DNA from: CAYULW01 sp964445815
Lineage (GTDB): Bacteria > Bacteroidota > Bacteroidia > Flavobacteriales_E > Vicingaceae
Length of the DNA: 64,000 nucleotides
Direction of reading: 5' to 3'
NCBI GenBank assembly: GCA_964445815.1
Contig: CAYULW010000001.1
Location: 671,204-735,203 of the forward strand
Part shown: in pieces, positions 44,522-53,861 of the stretch
Layout of the letters: each line of letters begins with the position of its first letter
Numbering within the stretch: position 1 is the stretch's first letter
The notes under the pieces: model-generated
What the model was told of the DNA's origin: nothing
The model's database searches: none
The model's input: the letters and a program-made list of their open reading frames with translations, nothing else
Made by a program: the position numbers and the translations under genes

Positions 44522-46011
44522 AATCCTCTTTGTGGTCTTTCTTTAAATCCAAAACCTGTCTCACCTTTAAACTCTGCAGTTGCTTCCATCATTTCTATAG
44601 ATTCTTCTCTGTGTGCGGGAGGAATTACAAATCGCTCATCAAAGGTGGCTAATGAGGTAAGCCTAAATATGGCATTTGCAGTATCTGCACTTACCTTGGC
44701 TTTTGCCATTAATTCATCAACCTCCTCTTTCGATAGATCACCAACCGTAGCGTTTCTTCTGTGTAGCTTAACCGACAATAATTTATCATATACTTCTCTA
44801 ACAGCCTTAGTATCACCTGCAGTAAACAAGGATGCCAAGTATTTCATTGGGAGTCTATTTTGATCAATGCTTGGAAACAATGACTCTGAAGTTGACTCAT
44901 AAACACCTTCTCCATCTACCTGAGCCATTGCCGGAAGCATTGGTGGCACATAAAACAAGTTAGGTATTGTTCTAAATTCAGGGTGAAGCGGTAAGGCTAA
45001 GCCCCATTCTTTTACAAACATATATACCGGTGAATTTTGAGCTGCGGTAATGGTAGAGTCTGCTATTCCATTTTTGCGAGCAGCCTCAATAACTGCAGGG
45101 TCATTGGGATCCAAGTAAATATCAAGCTGCTTTTTTACCAATTCATTTTCTTTGCAGGATGCTACTTCATGAATCTTATCGGCATCGTATAGCATAACAC
45201 CCAGGTATCTGATTCTACCAACACAAGAGTGCATACATGCAGGAGCTTGTCCCGATTCTAGTCTCGGATAGCAGAGAATACATTTCTCAGACTTTCCATT
45301 GCTCCAATTGTAGTAAGTTTTCTTATAAGGACATGCTGTTACACACATTCTCCACGCCCTACAACGCTCCTGATTGATCAATACTACCCCGTCTTCTCCT
45401 CTTTTGTATAAGGCTCCTGAAGGACAAGAGGCAACACAAGCAGGATTTAGACAATGATTACAGATTCTAGGTAAATACATCATTGTCATTTTCTCCAACT
45501 GAAACATGGCTTCTTGTTCAGCAGGTGAAAGATCTTTGAAGTTTGCATCGTTTCTTGCATAATCAGGAGTCCCACTTAAATCATCATCCCAGTTTGGACC
45601 GGCTTTGATATCCATCGGTTCTCCCGTAATCATAGAAACAGCCCTTCCTATTGGTTGATCATCTCCTTCAGGGGCAGTAAAAAGATCTTCATACTTGTAC
45701 CTCCATGGATGGTAGTAATCGTCTAATACAGGCATATTGGGATTATGAAAAATGTTCTTTAAACCTTTTAACTTACCTGCACCTTTCAACGATACAGTAT
45801 TTCCGTTTTTCTCCCATCCGCCCTTATAAATGTCCTGATCTTCCCATTTGGTCGGATATCCTGTTCCAGGTTTTGTTTCTACATTGTTCCACCACATGTA
45901 TTCGGCTCCTTTTCGGTCAGTCCAAATGTTTTTACATGCAACCGAACAGGTATGGCAGCCGATGCATTTATCGAGGTGAAAAACCATTGATATCTGTGAT
46001 CTAATATCCAT
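44518..46011 (-). CDS. narH: Respiratory nitrate reductase beta subunit NarH
   Basis: A 497-residue iron-sulfur protein with four cluster motifs: CIGCHTCSVACKNIW, CNHCLNPACVASCPSG, CRAWRMCVTACPY (Trp in place of one Cys, the known [3Fe-4S] site) and CILCYPRLESGQAPACMHSC. It relays electrons from NarI to NarG. Slightly shorter than E. coli NarH (512). Lies 42 bp after narG. Confidence 0.96.
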   Translation of the reverse strand: MDIRSQISMVFHLDKCIGCHTCSVACKNIWTDRKGAEYMWWNNVETKPGTGYPTKWEDQDIYKGGWEKNGNTVSLKGAGKLKGLKNIFHNPNMPVLDDYYHPWRYKYEDLFTAPEGDDQPIGRAVSMITGEPMDIKAGPNWDDDLSGTPDYARNDANFKDLSPAEQEAMFQLEKMTMMYLPRICNHCLNPACVASCPSGALYKRGEDGVVLINQERCRAWRMCVTACPYKKTYYNWSNGKSEKCILCYPRLESGQAPACMHSCVGRIRYLGVMLYDADKIHEVASCKENELVKKQLDIYLDPNDPAVIEAARKNGIADSTITAAQNSPVYMFVKEWGLALPLHPEFRTIPNLFYVPPMLPAMAQVDGEGVYESTSESLFPSIDQNRLPMKYLASLFTAGDTKAVREVYDKLLSVKLHRRNATVGDLSKEEVDELMAKAKVSADTANAIFRLTSLATFDERFVIPPAHREESIEMMEATAEFKGETGFGFKERPQRGL

Positions 46012-46053
46012 AATCCTAACTATTAGTTGTCTTTATATTTCTTTTATTCAATT

Positions 46054-49000
46054 CTAGTATTCTACTTTATCCATTCTTCGAACCAACACATGTGTATCTC
46101 TATTCACTCCCACAGGTCCCCAATAATTAAAGTGGTAGGTAAATTGACCATATCCGCCACACATTAAATTAGGTTTTAAGTGAACCCTTGTGAAGGAGTT
46201 ATTCATTCCCCCTCTGCGTGGCTCTCCTTTTTTTCCTCTTCGTTCTTGAGATTTAGGGATGTTGTAGGTTCGTTCAACGGCGTGATATACAATGCACACA
46301 CCTCTAGGTATTCGAGAACTAACACAAGCTCTTGCTACATAGGTTCCGTGATCATTGTATACCTCAACATGATCATTATCATTGATTCCTAATTCTTTAG
46401 CATCCTCTTCACTAATCCAGCAAGGTTCGCAACCTCTAGAAAGTGTTAGCATTCTCAGGGTATCACCATAGGTAGAGTGGATATGCCATTTACCATGCGG
46501 TGTCAAACAGTTCAACATTTTAGCTTTTCCATCATTAACCGTTACCCTTAAATCCCCATAAGCTTCGGGAGTAGGAGAGGGTTTATAAGTGGAAAGATGC
46601 TCTCCAAAAGCGATGTAAGCATCATGATCCAAGTAAAAATGTTGCCTACCCGTTAATGTTCTCCAGGGAACAAACATGTCAACGTTATAAGTATAAGCTG
46701 CATAAGTTCGTCCCTCGTGCATTAATCCTGACCATAGTGGTGAAGAATTGTATCTTCTCGGTTGAGATTGTAAATCGAGGTACTCCATTTCAACTGACTC
46801 ATATGGATCGCCAAGCTTTGCAATTTCAGGTACACCAATTTTCTCCGCCATATTCTCATAGCAACGCTTGGTTAGTTTTCCATTTGTAAGCGTAGATAAG
46901 CTGAGAATAGCATTTATTGCCTCAACATCTTCCTTTAAAGAAGGATACTCTGTACCATCTTTCCATTTGGAAATATGTTGTCTTCTCTCTAACATTTCGT
47001 CGTACACATCAGCACACATATAGTGATTGCCATGAGCTCCTAGACCATTTTCTGCAATGCCCTTTCCAAGAGAAATAAACTTGTCATAAATCTTAGTATA
47101 GTCACGCTCCTTAAAAACAATCTTGTGCATTGTTTCTCCAGGAATAGGTTCACATTCACCTTTACTCCAATCCTTTAATCTCGTTTGACTAATCTCATCT
47201 TTAGAGTCATGAGAAAGGGGAACATTTACAATATCCTTCATCACTTCAGGTAAATATCGCTTTGCCATTTCTTGTGTCTTCTTGGCCAATTCTCTGAAGA
47301 TCTGCCAATCCGTTTTAGACTCCCATACCGGTGGAATAGCAGCAGATAAGGGGTGAATAAAGGAGTGCATATCTGTTGAGTTGATATCGGCTTTCTCATA
47401 CCAAGAAGCAGTTGGCAATACTATATCCGAGTATAAGGCAGATGTATCCATCCTGAAATTGATATCAATAACAAGGTCCATCTTTCCTCTAGCTCCCTCT
47501 TTCTTATAACTAATATCTTTCACAATGTCACCTGCAACTTCATCAGCAATTTTATTGGTATGTGTTCCTAAGTAGTGATCTAAGAAATATTCATGACCTT
47601 TCGCCGAAGTACCGATTGCATTTCCTTTCCAGATAAACCATACTCTAGGGAAGTTTATTTCTTCATCAGGTTCAACAACTGCGTGTTTTAATTCGCCCTT
47701 TTTCAATTGCTCAACTATGTAATTTCTCATTTCATCATCGCTAGAACAACCGGCAGCTTGAGCTTCTTTTACAATTTCGAAATTGTTCTTACTGTATTGA
47801 GGATAGTAAGGCATCCAGCCATTGCGGACTGATTTTACCGCCCAATCAGCAGTATGCATATTTGCTAAATCATTGTCAGGAGAAGAGTTGTAGTACTTTT
47901 GGTTACCATCATACCGCCACTGACTTGAATTGATATAATGCCAAATAGGACCTTGCTGTAGACGGGGAGCCGTACCCCAATCCTTAGAGCTCATGATGGT
48001 AGACCAAGAGTCCATAGGAGCAAGTTTTTCTTGTCCTACATAGTGATTCATTCCACCACCGTTTTTCCCATTACAACCTGTTAGCATTTGTGCCATGATT
48101 GAAGCTCGATACATCAGATTGCCATGGAACCAGTGATTAATGGCTGCTCCCACAATTACCATACAGGCTCCTTCTGTAGTTTCAGCAGTATTGGCCCATT
48201 CCCTGGCAAATTGCAAGACAGTTTTAGGTCCTATTCCTGTAAATATTTCTTGCCAAGCAGGGGTGTATGCCGCATTTTTATCTTCATAATTTTCAGGATA
48301 CTCACCTTCCAGGCCTCTACCAATTCCATATTGTGCCATGGTTAAATCGTAAATGGTGGCGACTGGAATTTTCTCTCCTGCTTTATTTTGTATGTAACGA
48401 ACAGGAACACCTCTTAACGCTTTTTTCTCTAATCCGTATTCAACAAACTCAACTTGGAGTACATCATCATTCTTATTGATCAAGCTTAATACCGGATCAT
48501 AGGCTTTACCTGTTTCTCCATCGTTAAATTTGAGATTCCACTTTCCTTTTTCGTCCTGCCATCTATAACCGGATGTACCCATAGGAGAAATTAGCTCCCC
48601 AGTTTCGCTGTCAAAGTTTAAGAACTTCCATTCGGCATGTTCCGCTCCATCAAATTGGGCTACTTCGCTAATACGCATCATTCTACCCGGCTGATTTACA
48701 CCCTCTTTCTCTTCAATTTTCACCAAGAACGGACAATCTGTAAACCGCTTCACATAATCCATAAAATAAGGAACCTGTCGATCTACGTGGTATTCTTTTA
48801 AGATTACATGAGTAACAGCCATCCAAAAAGCTCCATCAGAACCGGCATGGGCAGGAATCCATTGATCGGCATGTTTGGCTACCATGCTAAAGTCAGGAGA
48901 CATCACTACCGTTTTGGATCCGTTATGTCGTGCTTCTGAGAAAAAATGAATGTCAGGTGTCCGAGTCATGCCCAAATTCGCTCCCATAGAAACAATGAAT

Positions 49001-49695
49001 TTAGACTTAAACCAATCCGCACTTTCGCAAACATCAGTTTGTTCTCCCCAAATTTCAGGGAAGGCATTCGGTAAGTCACAGTACCAATCGTAGAAACTGA
49101 GATTTACACCTCCCATTAGCTGAATGTATCTTGCTCCAGACGCATAACTCAACATACTCTTTGCAGGAATTGGAGCAAAACCGATTATTCGGTCTGAACC
49201 ATATTTCTTTACCGTGTAAATATTGGCTGCAGCTATCATTTCCAGTACTTCATCCCAAGTAGCTCTTCTGAATCCTCCTTTCCCTCTAGCTCTTTGATAA
49301 CGTTGTCGTTTTTTGGGATCAGCCTGCAAATTAGCCCATGCTTCAACAGGGTCACCACCACAAGCCTCTTTCTCAGTCACAAACAAGTCTAATAAAGCTC
49401 CTCTCATCAAGGGATACTTTACCCGAATAGGACTGTATAAATACCAGGAATAAGAGATTCCTCGTTGGCACCCTCTTGGTTCGTAAGGAGGTATTTCTTT
49501 GTTAAACTGTGGATAATCGAGTTGCTGCATCTCCCAAACTACTACGCCATCCTTAACGTGTATAGCCCAAGAGCAACCTCCTGTACAGTTTACTCCATGT
49601 GTGCTTCTTACAACTTTATCGTATTGCCACCTGTTTCGATAAAACTCTTCCCATTTGCGAGTTTTAGGGGATATTATATCTTCAATCCAGCTCAT
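46054..49695 (-). CDS. narG: Respiratory nitrate reductase alpha subunit NarG
   Basis: A 1213-residue molybdopterin enzyme. The FS0 cluster motif is THGVNCTGGCSW with the later Cys in PRGCQRG; the molybdenum ligand Asp lies in YDWYCDLPNAFPEIWGEQTD. The N-terminus (MSWIEDIISPKTRKWEEFYR) has no twin-arginine signal, so the active site faces the cytoplasm, consistent with the two NarK transporters. It reduces nitrate to nitrite using bis-MGD made by the cofactor genes downstream. Confidence 0.97.
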   Translation of the reverse strand: MSWIEDIISPKTRKWEEFYRNRWQYDKVVRSTHGVNCTGGCSWAIHVKDGVVVWEMQQLDYPQFNKEIPPYEPRGCQRGISYSWYLYSPIRVKYPLMRGALLDLFVTEKEACGGDPVEAWANLQADPKKRQRYQRARGKGGFRRATWDEVLEMIAAANIYTVKKYGSDRIIGFAPIPAKSMLSYASGARYIQLMGGVNLSFYDWYCDLPNAFPEIWGEQTDVCESADWFKSKFIVSMGANLGMTRTPDIHFFSEARHNGSKTVVMSPDFSMVAKHADQWIPAHAGSDGAFWMAVTHVILKEYHVDRQVPYFMDYVKRFTDCPFLVKIEEKEGVNQPGRMMRISEVAQFDGAEHAEWKFLNFDSETGELISPMGTSGYRWQDEKGKWNLKFNDGETGKAYDPVLSLINKNDDVLQVEFVEYGLEKKALRGVPVRYIQNKAGEKIPVATIYDLTMAQYGIGRGLEGEYPENYEDKNAAYTPAWQEIFTGIGPKTVLQFAREWANTAETTEGACMVIVGAAINHWFHGNLMYRASIMAQMLTGCNGKNGGGMNHYVGQEKLAPMDSWSTIMSSKDWGTAPRLQQGPIWHYINSSQWRYDGNQKYYNSSPDNDLANMHTADWAVKSVRNGWMPYYPQYSKNNFEIVKEAQAAGCSSDDEMRNYIVEQLKKGELKHAVVEPDEEINFPRVWFIWKGNAIGTSAKGHEYFLDHYLGTHTNKIADEVAGDIVKDISYKKEGARGKMDLVIDINFRMDTSALYSDIVLPTASWYEKADINSTDMHSFIHPLSAAIPPVWESKTDWQIFRELAKKTQEMAKRYLPEVMKDIVNVPLSHDSKDEISQTRLKDWSKGECEPIPGETMHKIVFKERDYTKIYDKFISLGKGIAENGLGAHGNHYMCADVYDEMLERRQHISKWKDGTEYPSLKEDVEAINAILSLSTLTNGKLTKRCYENMAEKIGVPEIAKLGDPYESVEMEYLDLQSQPRRYNSSPLWSGLMHEGRTYAAYTYNVDMFVPWRTLTGRQHFYLDHDAYIAFGEHLSTYKPSPTPEAYGDLRVTVNDGKAKMLNCLTPHGKWHIHSTYGDTLRMLTLSRGCEPCWISEEDAKELGINDNDHVEVYNDHGTYVARACVSSRIPRGVCIVYHAVERTYNIPKSQERRGKKGEPRRGGMNNSFTRVHLKPNLMCGGYGQFTYHFNYWGPVGVNRDTHVLVRRMDKVEY

Positions 49696-49715
49696 AATTT
49701 AGTTTCTTGTATTAA

Positions 49716-50591
49716 TTAAATAATGGAGTCGCTTCCTTTTATTTGTCTTTTATAAATGTCATGTTTGACCGTCTTTCTTAACCTTCTGTTCCAATGTAAA
49801 GCAATCAGAAGGAAGAGTAGGATTAGCCCACCGCCTCCACCTATAAAAAAGAGAGAGAATCCACTTTTCTCAACTTGTTCTTCGCTAACCTCATCTGCAT
49901 ACTTTAAAAAAGCCGTTAATTGAGCTATTTCTGTGCTATCCAATTCTCTCCCATTGTAAGCGGTAGCCATAGCAGGAAAGGGCGGTGCACCAAGAATTCC
50001 TGCCAGACCCGCATCTCCCATTCTCGCATGAACATTGGTTAAATCTTTAGCCAATAAACCACCGGCAATTAATTCTGCATTGTTAATGTTATGACAACTA
50101 ATGCAAGAAGGTCCCTTTGCATTGAAGCTCTTTTGACCATTAAATAGGAGTAATCCGTTTTTAATATCTTCAGCTGTATATTCAATGGGAACCACTACCT
50201 CTTCTATTTCTTCAACTTTGTTCTCTGTGCTTAAACTATTGGAAGGAGATTCCTCAGTAATGTAAGCGAGAATAGCTCTGATTTCATCATCACTTAGGTT
50301 TTGATCATTCATAACCATTTGCCCAAACTCTTCATATATGGCAACGGCATCTGCATCACCTTCCTGAATCATGGTTTGAGATGATTTTATAAATCGAAGT
50401 AACCAATCTTCATCTCTACGCTCTGTTACACCAATCAAGTTGGGTCCAACAAGACGAGTTCCTAATTTGTGACACGCCGCACAATTTTGTTTAAATAAAG
50501 TAGCACCGTCCTGAGCTACCGAGCCAAACGGCAGGCAAAAAATTGTTCCTGCGAAAAAGAATGAAACAAAATGCTTAAAATGAATCTTCAT
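49716..50591 (-). CDS. Di-haem cytochrome c heading the nar operon (NarC-like)
   Basis: A 291-residue protein: signal peptide (to about 26), first cytochrome c domain with CAACH, a Glu-rich linker (about 115-140), second domain with CISCH, and a C-terminal membrane helix (about 246-266) with a basic tail. It is 20 bp upstream of narG and carries the operon's Crp/Fnr-type box. This resembles NarC of Thermus, a di-haem cytochrome c encoded with nar that helps the enzyme dock or assemble and can carry electrons. It is absent from the E. coli-type operon. Confidence 0.85.
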   Translation of the reverse strand: MKIHFKHFVSFFFAGTIFCLPFGSVAQDGATLFKQNCAACHKLGTRLVGPNLIGVTERRDEDWLLRFIKSSQTMIQEGDADAVAIYEEFGQMVMNDQNLSDDEIRAILAYITEESPSNSLSTENKVEEIEEVVVPIEYTAEDIKNGLLLFNGQKSFNAKGPSCISCHNINNAELIAGGLLAKDLTNVHARMGDAGLAGILGAPPFPAMATAYNGRELDSTEIAQLTAFLKYADEVSEEQVEKSGFSLFFIGGGGGLILLFLLIALHWNRRLRKTVKHDIYKRQIKGSDSII

Positions 50592-50647
50592 GAGGTAGAT
50601 GTTTTAAATATCTACTACAATATTCTATAGGGGGAGATTCCTAAAAA

Positions 50648-50661
50648 ATGATTTGGATCAT
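50648..50661. promoter_or_regulatory. Crp/Fnr-type box ATGAT-TTGG-ATCAT
   Basis: Perfect arms; centre about 63 bp before the NarC-like gene on the minus strand. Confidence 0.75.
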
Positions 50662-50825
50662 ATTTCTTTCTTAACAGACCTGAGTAGGCTGTATATAGGG
50701 AAATAAAAAATTGCAAGCGACTAATAATTAGATACTTGAATCAAATTTAATTCGCTATTTAGAATTAATCCAAATTATAAGATGGTAAGAGAATCAATCA
50801 AGAATGGAACATAGAAGCATTGATC

Positions 50826-51278
50826 TTAAGAATGCTTCAGTTTTTTTATCCGACTAAGAGGACCCGGACATAAGGCTTTGTGGCAAGTCATGCAGTTGTT
50901 GAGCATCTTTGTATAAGATTTAATAGCTTCTGTAGGTTTGGCATCACGCAGAGAATCAACTGAGTGAATGTATGCTTTAGCAAAAGCTTTAAATTCGGAA
51001 GAAGCAGCTTTCTCGGGTTCTGTAGCTTCTGCCTTCAATATGTTCGCATAATCTACACTTAACTTTATTGGAGTACCTTCTTCAATTTGCTTTTTAACCT
51101 GCTCCGTTTCTGAATAGATGGCACGCATTAAAAGGGCTAATTCACTGTCTCCATTGGGATTTAGTGTTCCTTCCTCAACTTCATTTACTACGACCTTTTC
51201 TCCTTTGTTTTGAATACAAGACTTAGCAACAAAGATGATCGATAGGAGAAGCAAAGTGAATTTAATTCTATATTTCAT
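50826..51278 (-). CDS. Mono-haem cytochrome c lipoprotein
   Basis: A 150-residue protein from the ATG at 51278 (a TTG at 51299 would add seven residues ahead of the signal peptide). N-terminal lipoprotein-type signal ending FVAKSC, then a helical domain and a C-terminal haem motif CMTCH followed by CPGPL. A single haem at the end of a helical bundle is reminiscent of cytochrome c' proteins, which bind NO, but homology was not tested. It lies between the nar operon and moeA, with no Crp/Fnr-type box seen. Confidence 0.65.
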   Translation of the reverse strand: MKYRIKFTLLLLSIIFVAKSCIQNKGEKVVVNEVEEGTLNPNGDSELALLMRAIYSETEQVKKQIEEGTPIKLSVDYANILKAEATEPEKAASSEFKAFAKAYIHSVDSLRDAKPTEAIKSYTKMLNNCMTCHKALCPGPLSRIKKLKHS

Positions 51279-51413
51279 GGATACATTTCTTGCGTGCAAT
51301 AGTTAAATTTGTCAACCCATGCCGGCTTAATTTAAATTACATACAAATGTAGACGATTTAAATTATGGTTGTTCTCTTATTTCTAATTTTGAAGTTGAAA
51401 AGAGAATTCAGAT

Positions 51414-52601
51414 ATGATATCAGTAGAGGAAGCAATCAGCTTGATTGAAAAGAATGTAGCACCTTTAACAAGTATTAGCCAAGAACTAGAAAAAAGCCTT
51501 GGATATGTATTGGCTGAGGACATTAAAGCACCGATTGACCTGCCACCATTTAATCAATCGGCAATGGATGGTTATGCCATAGCTCATTTAAAAACGACTA
51601 AAACCAATCGATTTAAAATTATAGGTGAAGTTCAGGCAGGAGATACTTCTACTATTGAGTTGGAAGAAGGAGAAGCGGTCAGAATTTTCACAGGAGCTAT
51701 GATTCCAAAAGGAGTTAGTGCTGTTGTTATGCAAGAAATGACCGAAGTTGAAGAGGCAGAAGTAGTGATCCAACAAGATATTGCAATGGGCAGCAATATA
51801 AGGTTGATTGGGGAGCAAGTCTCTAAAAATCAGCTTGCCCTTGCAAAAGGAACTGTATTAAATCCTGCAGGAATTGGCTATTTAAGCAGTTTAGGAATTG
51901 ACAAGGTTAGGGTGTTTTCAAAGCCAAAAGTAGGACTCATTGTAACAGGAAATGAATTAGTTAAAGCTGGAAATGCACTAAAGCCCGGACAAATTTTTGA
52001 AAGCAATTCTTCCATGTTAGTTGCTGCTTTCAGGCAATTTAGGGTAGAATTACTTGATGTCGAGTATGTAGAGGATGATTTAAATTCTACAATTGAATGC
52101 ATCAAAGGACTTCTTAACAGTGTTGATGTATTGGTACTCTCAGGCGGAATCTCGGTGGGGGATTACGATTTTATTGGACAGGCATTGGGGGAGTTAGGAG
52201 TTGAGCAAATTTTTTACAAGGTAAAACAGAAGCCAGGAAAACCTCTTTTTTTTGGCAAAAAGGAGAATTGTAGAGTCTTTGCCTTACCCGGAAATCCTTC
52301 TGCTTCCTTATCTTGTTTTTATCACTATGTTCTTCCATATATTCAACTGAAACATGGTAAATCACCCCATACATTAGAAAAAATAGAGCTAGTATTAAAC
52401 AACGATTACTCAAAGAAAGGAGACCATGCACTTTTTCTAAAGGCCATGGCTGTTGGGGAAAAAGTGGAAGTTTTAGAGGGCCAAAGCTCAGCAATGCTCC
52501 ACACTTTTGCAGTGGCAAATGCACTAATATACCTCCCATCCCACCAAAATGAAGTGAGGAAGGGAGAAAAGGTAGCAACCTATCTGCTTCCTAGAGTTTA
52601 A
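51414..52601 (+). CDS. moeA: Molybdopterin molybdotransferase MoeA
   Basis: A 395-residue enzyme with the MoeA landmarks PPFNQSAMDGYA, GQIFESNSSML, LSGGISVGDYDFI, KQKPGKPLFFG and LPGNPSASL. It inserts molybdate into adenylated molybdopterin. Normal length, complete; divergent from the haem lipoprotein gene. The rest of the cofactor genes start 83 bp further on. Confidence 0.96.
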   Translation: MISVEEAISLIEKNVAPLTSISQELEKSLGYVLAEDIKAPIDLPPFNQSAMDGYAIAHLKTTKTNRFKIIGEVQAGDTSTIELEEGEAVRIFTGAMIPKGVSAVVMQEMTEVEEAEVVIQQDIAMGSNIRLIGEQVSKNQLALAKGTVLNPAGIGYLSSLGIDKVRVFSKPKVGLIVTGNELVKAGNALKPGQIFESNSSMLVAAFRQFRVELLDVEYVEDDLNSTIECIKGLLNSVDVLVLSGGISVGDYDFIGQALGELGVEQIFYKVKQKPGKPLFFGKKENCRVFALPGNPSASLSCFYHYVLPYIQLKHGKSPHTLEKIELVLNNDYSKKGDHALFLKAMAVGEKVEVLEGQSSAMLHTFAVANALIYLPSHQNEVRKGEKVATYLLPRV

Positions 52602-52611
52602 TTTTTAAAAG

Positions 52612-52625
52612 CTGATTTAGATCAT
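52612..52625. promoter_or_regulatory. Crp/Fnr-type box CTGAT-TTAG-ATCAT
   Basis: One mismatch; centre about 65 bp before the ModE-like gene that heads the mobA-moaD-moeB-moaE operon. Confidence 0.65.
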
Positions 52626-52683
52626 AGTTTGAATCCTGAATAGGTTCTAATATTGAGCGTTGTATCTAAAATAATATAACGCT

Positions 52684-53034
52684 ATGAGTAAGGTTTCATT
52701 TCAAGTTAGAAGTAGAGTTTGGATTGTTGATCAAGCTGGAACTTTTCTTGGTGAGGGTCGCATTCAGTTGCTGAAGCAAATAGATGCACATGGATCAATT
52801 ACAAAGGCTGCACATGCAATGAAGATGTCATACTTAAAAGCTTGGAAATTGATCCAATCCATGAATACTTCTTCCGATAAGCCATTGGTAATAAAAACTT
52901 CCGGAGGGAAAGGAGGAGGAGGTTCTAAATTAACAGAGGAGGGCAAAAAAGCCATTGTATTGTATCAGGAGTTGAATAAGAACTGTCAACAATTTTTGAA
53001 GTCAGAATTTGAATCCTTGAAAGAAAAATACTGA
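52684..53034 (+). CDS. ModE N-terminal-domain-only winged-helix protein
   Basis: A 116-residue protein consisting only of the LysR-like winged helix of ModE: GRIQLLKQIDAHGSITKAAHAMKMSYLKAWKLI with the basic glycine-rich wing SGGKGGGGSKLTEEGK. The molybdate-binding TOBE/MopI domains of full ModE (262 residues in E. coli) are missing, so molybdate sensing would need another protein. It shares one base with the mobA start and may regulate mod or cofactor genes. Confidence 0.82.
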   Translation: MSKVSFQVRSRVWIVDQAGTFLGEGRIQLLKQIDAHGSITKAAHAMKMSYLKAWKLIQSMNTSSDKPLVIKTSGGKGGGGSKLTEEGKKAIVLYQELNKNCQQFLKSEFESLKEKY

Positions 53035-53618
53035 TGATAGATACTAAAGTAAAATATACCGGTTTTGTTCTTGCAGGAGGAAAAAGCAGCAGGATGGGAA
53101 GTGACAAAGGGCTTATGAGCTTAAATGGAAAAAGAATGGTTGAGCATGCTCATGATGTACTTGCACCTTTATGCACCAATGTCATCATCTTATCAAATAA
53201 TTCTGCTTATCACAGTTTACCTTATCAAATATCTTCTGACCTGATCAAGAATAAGGGGCCACTTGCCGGCATATATACCGGCTTAAGCTTATCAGATACA
53301 GAGGTAAACCTTTTTATTACTTGTGACAGTCCAAAATTAAGTACTGCATTTTACAAACATTTAGTTGCTCACTTAAGCGAAAAAGAGGCAGTGATTCCAT
53401 ATGATAATCAACGGCTTTATCCACTTACTGCGGTATATAGAAAGAATTGTCTGAATGCGTTTGGTCAACAGCTTAAGCAGAATCGATTGAAGGTTAAAGA
53501 GGCGATTGAATTGATAGATGCAAAACGGCTATTAGTTGATCATCAACTGCCTTTCTTTGAAGAAGAATTATTAGCGAATATCAACACGATTAAAGAATTT
53601 GAAAGTTATGCAAATTAA
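53034..53618 (+). CDS. mobA: Molybdenum cofactor guanylyltransferase MobA
   Basis: A 194-residue nucleotidyltransferase with VLAGGKSSRMGSDKGL at the N-terminus (GTP binding) and FITCDSPKL (metal-binding Asp). It attaches GMP to Mo-molybdopterin to form the bis-MGD cofactor NarG needs. Starts on the last base of the ModE-like stop codon and overlaps moaD by 11 bp. Confidence 0.93.
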   Translation: MIDTKVKYTGFVLAGGKSSRMGSDKGLMSLNGKRMVEHAHDVLAPLCTNVIILSNNSAYHSLPYQISSDLIKNKGPLAGIYTGLSLSDTEVNLFITCDSPKLSTAFYKHLVAHLSEKEAVIPYDNQRLYPLTAVYRKNCLNAFGQQLKQNRLKVKEAIELIDAKRLLVDHQLPFFEEELLANINTIKEFESYAN

Positions 53619-53847
53619 ACTTAAATATTTTGGAGAAGTTGCTGAGGTTGCAGGAACAACCGAAGAGGTAGTAAGGGTAGAATATGGAATTAACACCAAT
53701 ACCCTTTGTCAATTCTTAGGAGCGAAGTATCATAGCTTGAGTACGGTGGATTATCGTTTAGCAATTAATCAAACAATGTTGAATAAAACCATTGAATTAC
53801 AGGAGGAAGATGAAGTCGCATTTTTGCCTCCTTTTTCAGGAGGCTGA
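53608..53847 (+). CDS. moaD: Molybdopterin synthase small subunit MoaD
   Basis: A 79-residue ubiquitin-like protein from the ATG at 53608; an in-frame TTG at 53599 would add three residues but ATG is preferred. It ends in the essential Gly-Gly (FLPPFSGG), which MoeB adenylates and which then carries the sulfur for molybdopterin. Overlaps mobA; moeB follows after 14 bp. Confidence 0.92.
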   Translation: MQIKLKYFGEVAEVAGTTEEVVRVEYGINTNTLCQFLGAKYHSLSTVDYRLAINQTMLNKTIELQEEDEVAFLPPFSGG

Positions 53848-53861
53848 TTAAAGGTGAAAAG

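Noticed and set aside
46054..49695. NarG as an outward-facing nitrite oxidoreductase or periplasmic nitrate reductase
   Set aside because: No twin-arginine signal, and the operon has narJ, an NarI with the expected haem histidines and paired NarK transporters.
52171..52578. 135-codon minus-strand frame inside moeA
   Set aside because: Fully antisense to well-conserved MoeA motifs.
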